Below, piece by piece: positions 1 through 5,306 of a DNA stretch of 12,481 bases. The position numbers and the translations under genes are program-made. Within the stretch, counting starts at the first letter, position 1; each line of letters begins with the position of its first letter. The stretch comes from Halanaerobiaceae bacterium (GTDB lineage: Bacteria; Bacillota_F; Halanaerobiia; Halanaerobiales; CSSED10-376): the NCBI GenBank assembly GCA_003557445.1, contig PWOK01000320.1:1-12481 (forward strand), in the 5' to 3' direction. A model generated the notes under the pieces. The model had not been told where the DNA came from. It did not search any database and saw only the letters and a list, made by a program, of their open reading frames with translations.

Positions 1-760
1 TAATTTGAGATACAAAGCTAACATAATTCTCTTCCTCTGGAATTTCCAGAATTATCAGGCTGGGACCATTGGCCCTGGCTATATTTTCACCCTCAAAATG
101 ATTATTTATGGCCTCAATTATTTGAAAAGCAGTATCAAAAGAAGGTTCTTTTAAAAGTATATTAAATTGATCCTCTGTACTCTCCATATAAAGACTTTTT
201 TCCACAATAGCACCATTGGGAATCAATCCAGCAGTTGCATGAGTTTGCTCATTTCCGCCCATGGTTATTGCTCCCTGGGCAACTGCATAGATTTCCCCAT
301 CAGCTGCCTGTAAAGGTGTCTGCAGTAAAGTACCCCCTCGTAAACTCTCAGCATCTCCAAATGAATTAACAGTAACATCTATTTGGTCCCCTGAATGAGA
401 ATAAGGGGGTAAAGTTGCTGTAACTATTACTACTGCAGTATTGACACTGCTAATATCGTCAGTACTAACATCAATACCAAAATAGTTTAACATGTTCTGT
501 TTGGTCTGAAGATTTTCCTGGCTTTGATTTGAATCTCCAGTTGCAGCCAATCCAATAACTATTCCATAACCAATTAACTGATTATTTCTTACCCCTTCCA
601 GCCTGGTTATATCACCAATTCTTACTTCAGGATCATTATAGCCTGAATTTATGTTATAATCTTCATCTATTATAATATTATCATTTATTTGTTGTGCTGT
701 CACATTTAAATTTAAACCTAAAACAATTATTATGGTTAAAGAAAATATTATTTTTCTCAT
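1..760 (-). CDS. flgI: Flagellar P-ring protein FlgI, N-terminal 253 residues (3' end off window)
   Basis: FlgI forms the P ring, the periplasmic bushing around the distal rod in the peptidoglycan layer. Reading down from an ATG at 760 gives an open frame that runs off the window edge after 253 complete codons; family members are usually about 350-370 residues, so roughly the last third is missing. Residues 1-22 form a signal peptide (MRKII, hydrophobic core, VTA before Gln). The family signature follows at about 47-77: VRIGDITRLEGVRNNQLIGY, then GIVIGLAATGDS. Further conserved blocks are GDQIDVTVNSFGDAESLRGG (124-143) and AVAQGAITMGG (159-169). An acidic stretch of about 24 residues between the signal peptide and the first motif looks longer than in the enterobacterial protein. 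The start is preceded by an AGGAAAGGAAAGGGG purine tract 5 nt upstream and lies 26 bp after flgH. It is the last gene of the LP-ring set flgA-flgH-flgI. Confidence 0.96.
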   Translation of the reverse strand, partial: MRKIIFSLTIIIVLGLNLNVTAQQINDNIIIDEDYNINSGYNDPEVRIGDITRLEGVRNNQLIGYGIVIGLAATGDSNQSQENLQTKQNMLNYFGIDVSTDDISSVNTAVVIVTATLPPYSHSGDQIDVTVNSFGDAESLRGGTLLQTPLQAADGEIYAVAQGAITMGGNEQTHATAGLIPNGAIVEKSLYMESTEDQFNILLKEPSFDTAFQIIEAINNHFEGENIARANGPSLIILEIPEEENYVSFVSQI

Positions 761-786
761 AACAACCCCTTTCCTTTCCTGATTTG

Positions 787-1374
787 TTAAAACAACCAGT
801 TAAATATTCTGCTAAATAAACCAGGTCTCTGTTTATCAGCAATTACCCCTTCCCCTTTATATTCAATAACTGCATTGGCAACCCTTTCTGAACTTATTTG
901 ATTATCCAGATCAATATCCTGTGGTCGAACAGTTCCTGACAGCTTTATTATCTGGTCTTCTTCATTTATTGTTAATCTTTTTTCACCTTCAATAATTAAA
1001 TTTCCGTTTTCTGTTATTTCAACAATCTCAGTTGTTATTTTTGCTTCAATCATTCCCTGTCTACCAGTTTCCCCATCAGCAAAATCTTCTTCAGAATAGC
1101 CAAACAGAAATGATCCCACCAGATTGAGGAATCCTATTCTTCCCTCTGCTTCAACACTACTGGATTGCACAGTATCTGTACTTGCACTCTGTATGGCACT
1201 GGCATTTTCTTCAATTACTACTGTAACAATTTCTCCTTCTATAAATTCACTTCTGTCAGTAAATAAATTCCTTGAATCTTCTGACCAGAGTGAATTTGCT
1301 GCTAAAGATATTCCACTAAAAAAGACTATAAAGATCATAAGCAAACAGAATATATAAATTTTTTTTGTTTCCAT
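787..1374 (-). CDS. flgH: Flagellar L-ring protein FlgH
   Basis: FlgH builds the L ring that carries the flagellar rod through the outer membrane, so its presence implies a diderm cell. From the ATG at 1374 the protein has 195 residues, somewhat shorter than the enterobacterial protein (about 230). Family motifs are clear: SLWS..SRNLFTDR (28-41), SASTDTVQSSSV (63-74), GNLIIEGEK (124-132), LSGTVRPQDID (145-155), EYKGEGVI (171-178). Residues 1-26 are a signal peptide ending SLAA before Asn. Unlike enterobacterial FlgH there is no lipobox: the only nearby Cys (C10) lies inside the hydrophobic core, so the mature protein is probably not lipidated. A GTG at 1389 would add five residues (MRYRQ), but that GTG sits inside the AAGGTGAG ribosome-binding sequence, so I prefer the ATG. 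It lies 41 bp after flgA and 26 bp before flgI. Confidence 0.95.
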   Translation of the reverse strand: METKKIYIFCLLMIFIVFFSGISLAANSLWSEDSRNLFTDRSEFIEGEIVTVVIEENASAIQSASTDTVQSSSVEAEGRIGFLNLVGSFLFGYSEEDFADGETGRQGMIEAKITTEIVEITENGNLIIEGEKRLTINEEDQIIKLSGTVRPQDIDLDNQISSERVANAVIEYKGEGVIADKQRPGLFSRIFNWLF

Positions 1375-1384
1375 TTGTCTGTAT

Positions 1385-1396
1385 CTCACCTTCCCT
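1385..1396 (-). promoter_or_regulatory. Ribosome binding site of flgH (decides the start)
   Basis: The minus strand reads AGGGAAGGTGAG here. AAGGTGAG matches the 3' end of 16S rRNA (complement of UCACCU) and lies 10-11 nt before the ATG at 1374. The GTG at 1389, which opens a slightly longer frame, is part of this motif and has no properly spaced motif of its own. The spacing to 1374 is a little long, so the choice is likely rather than certain. Confidence 0.6.
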
Positions 1397-1415
1397 GTGT
1401 TATGGAGATAAATAT

Positions 1416-2462
1416 TTAAATTTCAACTTCAACTCTCTTAGAACTTAAAACCAGGGCTGAAAACTGCTGTCCTGAATTAATATTTTCAACTGTTATTATT
1501 TCTCCTATTTGACCCGTTTCTCGGGCCTTAACCTTTACACTGATTTGTAGCTGACCAATAGAAACACTGGCAGTCAACACATCACCCCATCTAACAATTT
1601 CATTCTGATTGATACCAGTATTTGTATTATTATTGGAGAGACCAGTATTCTGTTTATTTAAATCTGTATCTATATAATAACTGGTTAATAAATCTCCTTT
1701 TCCCATGGAAACTTTTATTACACCTTCTTCAAATAAGGGGTCATCAGAATCCTGTATTAACTGTCCTCGGTATTGTGAGTCAATTTCTTTTGTTTCCTGA
1801 GAAAAATCATCTATATTAAGCTGATTACCTCTCATAATATTTCTATTGGCCACAAAAACATCTTTTGTAATTATTATTTCCATACCTGGCAAAAAACGTC
1901 TTTCCCAGATTTCTTCATTTATTATTATTTTTAAAATCAGGGTAACTGTACCGGGAATCTGATCCTGATTTAAAACATCAATTTCTATATCATAATCTGT
2001 TAGAGGTAGATATATATCTCTGTAATCATATAGATGATTAATTATTATTGATTCTCTGTCATAATCAAATTCCTCTGATACCTTATCTTTGATAATATCA
2101 ATTAATTGATCAATTTCCAGTTTCTGTGTTCTTAGAATAACTGAAATCCTTTGTGGTATATTTATTTCTATATTATCATCTGTAAAATCATATTTTTCTA
2201 ACTGATTAACTATTATATCCCGATATAAGATAACCCTGTTATTGGGACCGGGGGAATCTCCCAGATCAATCATCTCAATTTCCTGCAGGTGATCTCCTGA
2301 TAAACCCCTAATCTCTGCAATTTCTCCAAGAAGAATATTTATATCAGTAACTTCAACTTCAGCAGGAATTGTAATATTTATCACTTCAGCCTGAGTGCTG
2401 ACTGAAAAAACAAATATTAAAACCAAAATTAAAGTTACTGTCTTAATATAATTTTTTTTCAT
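1416..2462 (-). CDS. flgA: P-ring assembly chaperone FlgA
   Basis: FlgA is a periplasmic chaperone needed for polymerising FlgI into the P ring. The 348-residue protein starts with a Sec signal peptide (MKKNYIK, hydrophobic 8-20, TQA before Glu at 25/26). Residues about 26-195 are a long N-terminal region rich in beta strands (LLGEIAEI, LGDSPGPNNRVILYRD). A SAF-type domain follows (about 199-262: KDVFVANRNIMRGNQLNIDDF). The C-terminal FlgA module is conserved (about 287-348: NEIVRWGDVLTASVSIGQLQ, GQIGEIITVENINSGQQF, RVEVEI). It is longer than the enterobacterial protein (about 220), because of the extra N-terminal region, as in many non-proteobacterial homologues. Residues 268-288 form an Asn/Gln/Thr-rich low-complexity linker between SAF and C-terminal modules. 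The ATG at 2462 follows a weak GGGGTTA motif and comes 26 bp after flgG. Its position before flgH and flgI fits its role with the ring subunits. Confidence 0.93.
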   Translation of the reverse strand: MKKNYIKTVTLILVLIFVFSVSTQAEVINITIPAEVEVTDINILLGEIAEIRGLSGDHLQEIEMIDLGDSPGPNNRVILYRDIIVNQLEKYDFTDDNIEINIPQRISVILRTQKLEIDQLIDIIKDKVSEEFDYDRESIIINHLYDYRDIYLPLTDYDIEIDVLNQDQIPGTVTLILKIIINEEIWERRFLPGMEIIITKDVFVANRNIMRGNQLNIDDFSQETKEIDSQYRGQLIQDSDDPLFEEGVIKVSMGKGDLLTSYYIDTDLNKQNTGLSNNNTNTGINQNEIVRWGDVLTASVSIGQLQISVKVKARETGQIGEIITVENINSGQQFSALVLSSKRVEVEI

Positions 2463-2488
2463 AATTATCTAACCCCGTTCAGGTATTT

Positions 2489-3277
2489 TTAACGACGTAG
2501 TTGATTGGCAGTAGAAAGCATCTCATCTGCAGCCTGTATGCTCTTAGAATTAGTTTCATAGGCTCTCTGAGCGGCAATCATATTAACCATTTCTTCTACT
2601 ACTTTTACATTTGACATTTCCAGAAAACCCTGAGCAATAGTTCCAAATCCTTCTGTACCCGGACTTCCAACCATAGCTGAACCTGAAGCAACAGTTTCTT
2701 CAAATAGATTTCGTCCCATACTATTAAGTCCTGCAGGATTAGAAAACCTTGCCAGTGTTATCTGGCCTATTTGCTGTGGTTCATTTCTACCTGCAATCTG
2801 AACATTAACTGTACCATCTGAAGTAATAGTTATATCTGTTGCATCCTCCGGAATTTGCATTTGAGGCTGTATAGTATATCCTTCTGAAGTAACTATTGTA
2901 CCATTACTATCCTGTTTTAGTGAACCATCCCGTGTATAGGCAATTGAGCCATCAGGTAATTGAACCTGTAAAAAACCATCTCCTTCTATAACTATATCCA
3001 GGGGGTTTTCTGTGTTCTGTAAATTACCTTCAGTAAATATTTTTTGAGTTGAGGCCACCCTGGCACCATGTCCTTTTTCAATTCCCACCGGAATTTGTGC
3101 TCCTTGAGTATTGGGGCTTCCCGGTTGAGTTATGGTTTGATACATTAAATCCTGGAATCCCACTCTACTCTTTTTAAAGCCTGAAGAATTTACATTGGCA
3201 AGATTATTTGATGTTACATCAATATTTGTTTGTTGTGCATGCATACCTGTTGCAGCTGTCCATAAAGCACTTATCAT
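2489..3277 (-). CDS. flgG: Flagellar distal rod protein FlgG
   Basis: FlgG is the structural subunit of the distal rod, exported by the flagellar type III apparatus and surrounded by the P and L rings. The 262 residues match the usual FlgG length (about 260). The N-terminal rod signature is intact: [32 protein letters not shown] over residues 4-35. The central domain has [15 protein letters not shown] (91-105) and AYTRDGSL (113-120). A typical FlgG segment is [18 protein letters not shown] (175-192). The C-terminal helix is [30 protein letters not shown] (216-245). There is no signal peptide, as expected for a type III export substrate. It follows flgF after a 104-bp spacer holding a predicted folded RNA, and has the strongest Shine-Dalgarno in the window. 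I separate it from FlgF by the better match to FlgG-specific segments and by gene order. Confidence 0.97.
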   Translation of the reverse strand: MISALWTAATGMHAQQTNIDVTSNNLANVNSSGFKKSRVGFQDLMYQTITQPGSPNTQGAQIPVGIEKGHGARVASTQKIFTEGNLQNTENPLDIVIEGDGFLQVQLPDGSIAYTRDGSLKQDSNGTIVTSEGYTIQPQMQIPEDATDITITSDGTVNVQIAGRNEPQQIGQITLARFSNPAGLNSMGRNLFEETVASGSAMVGSPGTEGFGTIAQGFLEMSNVKVVEEMVNMIAAQRAYETNSKSIQAADEMLSTANQLRR

Positions 3278-3283
3278 TTTTTT

Positions 3284-3290
3284 CCCTCCT
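3284..3290 (-). promoter_or_regulatory. Strong ribosome binding site of flgG
   Basis: The minus strand reads AGGAGGG followed by six A and the ATG of flgG. This is the closest match to the consensus Shine-Dalgarno in the window. It lies 17 nt downstream of the closing stem of the predicted RNA fold in the same spacer, so it would remain single-stranded in that fold. Confidence 0.75.
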
Positions 3291-3309
3291 GTAAATTTTT
3301 TATTTTTGG

Positions 3310-3382
3310 GGAATAACCATATTGCTGTATCATTCGGTCAACAGCAAATCAGCTTCCTGTTAAGGTCCGGCTGAGTTATTCC
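3310..3382 (-). other. Predicted three-way-junction RNA element between flgF and flgG
   Basis: The minus-strand transcript of this 73-nt stretch contains three nested perfect inverted repeats. The closing stem P1 is GGAAUAAC (3382-3375) with GUUAUUCC (3317-3310), 8 bp. Hairpin P2 is UCAGC (3374-3370) with GCUGA (3353-3349), with a possible extra CCU/AGG pairing in its 16-nt loop. Hairpin P3 is UUGCUGU (3347-3341) with ACAGCAA (3328-3322), closing a 12-nt loop UGACCGAAUGAU. Junction linkers are 0, 1 and 4 nt. The first base of P1 is the last base of the flgF stop codon, and the flgG ribosome binding site lies just beyond the fold. There is no U-run after P1 as an intrinsic terminator needs. 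The fold is read by eye; function is unknown. It could be a cis-regulatory or RNA-processing element, or a stem uncoupling flgG translation from flgF. Confidence 0.5.
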
Positions 3383-4134
3383 TAACGTACCTGGCCAATT
3401 TCATTAACAGCCTGTCCCAGATTTTCATCCATAGCTGTAATCATTTTTTGATTGGCTTCATATAATCGATTTTTCTCAATCATTTTTACCATTTCTTCAA
3501 CAATATTAACATTAGATCCTTCAAGATAATACTGTCTAACCTGAAAATTTTCTGCTAACTCCTCTTCAGCCTCTCCAGTTTGATAAAGATTCTCTCCAAT
3601 TTTTTGTAATAAACTTTGATCATTAAAACTGGCAATACCAATTTGATCTGCACCCTGAAGGCCTGAATGAATCCTTCCTTCAGCATCAATATTAATATCT
3701 TCTCCTTCAACAACCTGAAGTTGTTGCTGGTTGTTCCCCAGAACATGATATCCCTGCTGGGTAACCAGATAACCTTCTGAATCAAGAGTGAAATCTCCAT
3801 TTTTAGTGTAAAAAACCTGGTCTGATCCCTGGATCATAAAAAAACCATCACCTTCAATTGCAAAATCAAGGCCCTTACCTGTATACTGAAATTCTCCTGA
3901 ACTGAAATCAGTATAGGTTTCTTCAAGAAAAACCCCTGTTCCCATTGAGCCAATTTCTTTAGTAGGTTTTTGTTTTTCAATTCTGGACATCATCATCTCC
4001 GGAAAAGATTGTCTTACTCCTTCTTTTCTTTTAAAACCAGTAGTATCAGCATTGGCCAGATTATTTGCCACAACATCCAGATTGCGTCTGGTGGCAACCA
4101 TACTTGAAGCCGCAGTAAATAAACCTTTAATCAT
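3382..4134 (-). CDS. flgF: Flagellar rod protein FlgF
   Basis: FlgF is a rod subunit of the hook-basal-body family, exported by the type III apparatus. It has 250 residues, normal for FlgF. The N-terminal rod motif is FTAASSMVATRRNLDVVANNLANADTTGFK (6-35), followed by the middle-domain pattern GKGLDFAIEGDGFFMIQ (86-102) and YTKNGDFTLDSEGYLV (109-124). The C-terminal helix is QYYLEGSNVNIVEEMVKMIEKNRLYEANQKMI (201-232). There is no signal peptide. It overlaps the preceding YceG-like gene by ATGA (4131-4134), suggesting translational coupling, and has a good GGGGGTGA ribosome-binding sequence. I call it FlgF rather than a second FlgG because it precedes flgG and is more divergent in the centre; in Bacillus the corresponding tandem pair is named FlhO/FlhP. 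Confidence 0.92.
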   Translation of the reverse strand: MIKGLFTAASSMVATRRNLDVVANNLANADTTGFKRKEGVRQSFPEMMMSRIEKQKPTKEIGSMGTGVFLEETYTDFSSGEFQYTGKGLDFAIEGDGFFMIQGSDQVFYTKNGDFTLDSEGYLVTQQGYHVLGNNQQQLQVVEGEDINIDAEGRIHSGLQGADQIGIASFNDQSLLQKIGENLYQTGEAEEELAENFQVRQYYLEGSNVNIVEEMVKMIEKNRLYEANQKMITAMDENLGQAVNEIGQVR

Positions 4135-4577
4135 TTTTTTTCACCCCCTTTGACTGGAATAATAATTTCATCAAGTATCTGACTTAATTTTGTATCCCGG
4201 GAAAATTGATAAGTCCCGGAAGCTATTCTTTTTTCCATATCAAATAAATTTATTATATATAATAGCTCATCTGCATCAACAATATTATTGTTTTCCAGTA
4301 TTCTTGCTGCCTCCAGTGTTGATATTCCGGAAGGTATTTCAATTGTTTTTGTTTCCAGGGTTTCCTGTTTGTTATCATTAATATCATCATATTCAAGTGA
4401 TATCTCATTTCCTGGTTTTTGATTAAAAAGACTATTACTGTTTTCCTGATTATATGCATAATCTGTATTATTTTCCTGGTTATCTGTTCTAAGCATAAAA
4501 ATTCCTGTCATTATTAGAATAATACTAAATATCATGATAATATCCAGACTAAAATATTTTAAAAATTTATCAGACAT
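4131..4577 (-). CDS. Membrane-anchored YceG-like (MltG N-terminal-like) small protein
   Basis: The 148-residue protein has a short cytoplasmic head, one membrane segment (about 11-29, SLDIIMIFSIILIMTGIFML) and an external part. A polar Asn/Gln/Glu-rich linker (31-75) leads to a small folded module (about 77-140): TIEIPSGISTLEAARILENN, YIINLFDMEKRIASGTYQFS, LSQILDEI. That pattern (pro-Gly-Ser/Thr loop, helix, 'G-Y-x-F', final helix) resembles the LysM-like N-terminal region of YceG/MltG transglycosylases. The catalytic part of MltG, which follows in enzymes of about 340 residues, is absent, so an enzymatic role is unlikely. It may bind peptidoglycan near the rod; that is inference. A longer frame starts at 4610, but the ATG at 4577 has AAAAGAGG 9 nt upstream and gives a normal membrane-anchor N-terminus. 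The gene overlaps its upstream neighbour by 8 bp and flgF by 4 bp. Confidence 0.75.
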   Translation of the reverse strand: MSDKFLKYFSLDIIMIFSIILIMTGIFMLRTDNQENNTDYAYNQENSNSLFNQKPGNEISLEYDDINDNKQETLETKTIEIPSGISTLEAARILENNNIVDADELLYIINLFDMEKRIASGTYQFSRDTKLSQILDEIIIPVKGGEKK

Positions 4578-4983
4578 GATTATCAGCCTCTTTTCGGTAT
4601 AATTTAGCAATCAATTCAGTTTCTCTTATACCCATTTTTAATTCACTGGCAATTTGCTGACAATTTTTACCCTTTTTTATCATTTCAAAAACTTCTCGAT
4701 ATTTTTGGGGAATATTCTGTTCCTGTTGATAATTTTTTAGAACATTTTTAAATGATTTATTCTCTTTTTTTTCTGTAGTATTCAATCTGTCAAACTTCTC
4801 TTTAATATCACCCAGTTCCTGGTTTATATTCTGCTGGCTACTGGCTATATTTGTAATAATATGATCCAACTTTTCTTCAATATCATTATTTTCATAACTG
4901 TTTGTTAAGTTATAAATTCTGATTTTTTTATAAATACTAAGAGATAATAAAATAATCCCGACTATAATTAATACATAAGCCAT
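4570..4983 (-). CDS. SwrB-like / DUF6115-type single-pass membrane protein
   Basis: The 137-residue protein has an N-terminal membrane segment (about 2-18, AYVLIIVGIILLSLSIY), a charged helical, probably coiled-coil region (about 35-90), and a small helix-turn-helix-like C-terminus (about 93-131: PQKYREVFEMIKKGKNCQQI, then ASELKMGIRETELIAKLY). This TM plus coiled coil plus 'KGKSxxEIAxxLxxGxxExELLxKL' arrangement matches the group that includes Bacillus SwrB, encoded right after sigD, where it helps activate flagellar export during basal-body assembly. Here the gene lies three genes after the sigma factor. The start ATG has a good GGGAGGG motif 6 nt upstream. The end overlaps the YceG-like gene by 8 bp. 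The SwrB link rests on architecture and position more than on strong sequence identity, so the functional equivalence is tentative. Confidence 0.72.
   Translation of the reverse strand: MAYVLIIVGIILLSLSIYKKIRIYNLTNSYENNDIEEKLDHIITNIASSQQNINQELGDIKEKFDRLNTTEKKENKSFKNVLKNYQQEQNIPQKYREVFEMIKKGKNCQQIASELKMGIRETELIAKLYRKEADNHV
4587..4594 (-). promoter_or_regulatory. Ribosome binding site of the YceG-like gene (decides the start)
   Basis: The minus strand reads AAAAGAGG, 9 nt before the ATG at 4577. It lies inside the end of the upstream SwrB-like gene. It supports 4577 rather than the in-frame start at 4610, which would give a 41-bp overlap and a polar extension in front of the membrane anchor. 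Confidence 0.6.
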
Positions 4984-5015
4984 TTATAACCCTCCCACCT
5001 GTTTGCTCCACTAAA

Positions 5016-5294
5016 TTAAATCTTGAAATCAATTAATGAACCTTTTGAATTTTTCTTTCCTGCCTTATTTTCTGCATTTTTAGTATTTTTATCTGTTGTA
5101 CCATCATCTCTAATTTTTGCTGATTCGGTTTCTTCTTTGGAATTAACTCTTCTCTGTTTTAATTGTTTTTTTTCTTTCATCTGTTGTATAAGATTGGCCT
5201 GTTGTTCTCCAGGTGCCTGAAACTGAATCTGGTTAATTCTATCAACTTCCAGAGACATAGGAAGAAGTGTGTTTGGATTTAGAGGTTGATTCAT
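5016..5294 (-). CDS. Small charged protein of unknown function in the flagellar operon
   Basis: I do not recognise this 92-residue protein. The first third is uncharged and mildly hydrophobic (NQPLNPNTLLPMSLEVDRIN), the middle (about 28-85) is very rich in Lys, Glu, Gln, Asn and Asp and probably disordered or helical, and the end is a short hydrophobic motif GSLIDFKI. There is no signal peptide or membrane segment. It is probably a real gene: the ATG at 5294 has GGGGG 6 nt upstream, it sits 12 bp after fapA and 32 bp before the SwrB-like gene, and all neighbours are on the same strand. Small proteins of this composition are common between the DUF342 gene and later genes of clostridial flagellar operons, but I cannot name a family. 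The amphipathic ends joined by a polar linker suggest an adaptor-type protein (inference). Confidence 0.7.
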   Translation of the reverse strand: MNQPLNPNTLLPMSLEVDRINQIQFQAPGEQQANLIQQMKEKKQLKQRRVNSKEETESAKIRDDGTTDKNTKNAENKAGKKNSKGSLIDFKI

Positions 5295-5306
5295 TTTAAT
5301 ACCCCC

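Noticed and set aside
1375..1389. GTG start of flgH at 1389
   Set aside because: The GTG forms part of the AAGGTGAG ribosome-binding motif; the ATG at 1374 gives a standard signal peptide start METKK.
3274..3333. A 19-codon minus-strand frame from ATG 3333 ([10 protein letters not shown]...) that stops on the flgG start codon
   Set aside because: No ribosome binding site precedes it, it lies inside the predicted RNA fold, and its last codons simply translate the flgG Shine-Dalgarno. Its coupling to flgG (ATGA) is noted but chance is the simpler reading.
3310..3345. Possible promoter in the flgF-flgG spacer: minus-strand TTGACC as a -35 box
   Set aside because: The hexamer is close to consensus, but 16-18 nt downstream there is only GGTTAT/GTTATT, a poor -10. 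No sigma-28-type TAAA plus GCCGATAA pair is present either.
3310..3382. Known riboswitch or ribozyme (c-di-GMP GEMM, purine, hammerhead) or intrinsic terminator
   Set aside because: The conserved core strings of those classes are absent (for example no CUGANGA/GAAA core for hammerhead), and the closing stem is AU-rich with no U-run behind it, so it is not a terminator.
3555..3800. Minus-strand open frame inside flgF, and a similar one at 7348-7563 inside the sigma gene
   Set aside because: They lie wholly within well-supported genes in another frame and show no recognisable protein features or ribosome binding site.
4578..4610. Longer start of the YceG-like gene at 4610
   Set aside because: It would overlap the upstream gene by 41 bp and add a polar leader before the membrane anchor; the ATG at 4577 has a spaced GAGG motif.
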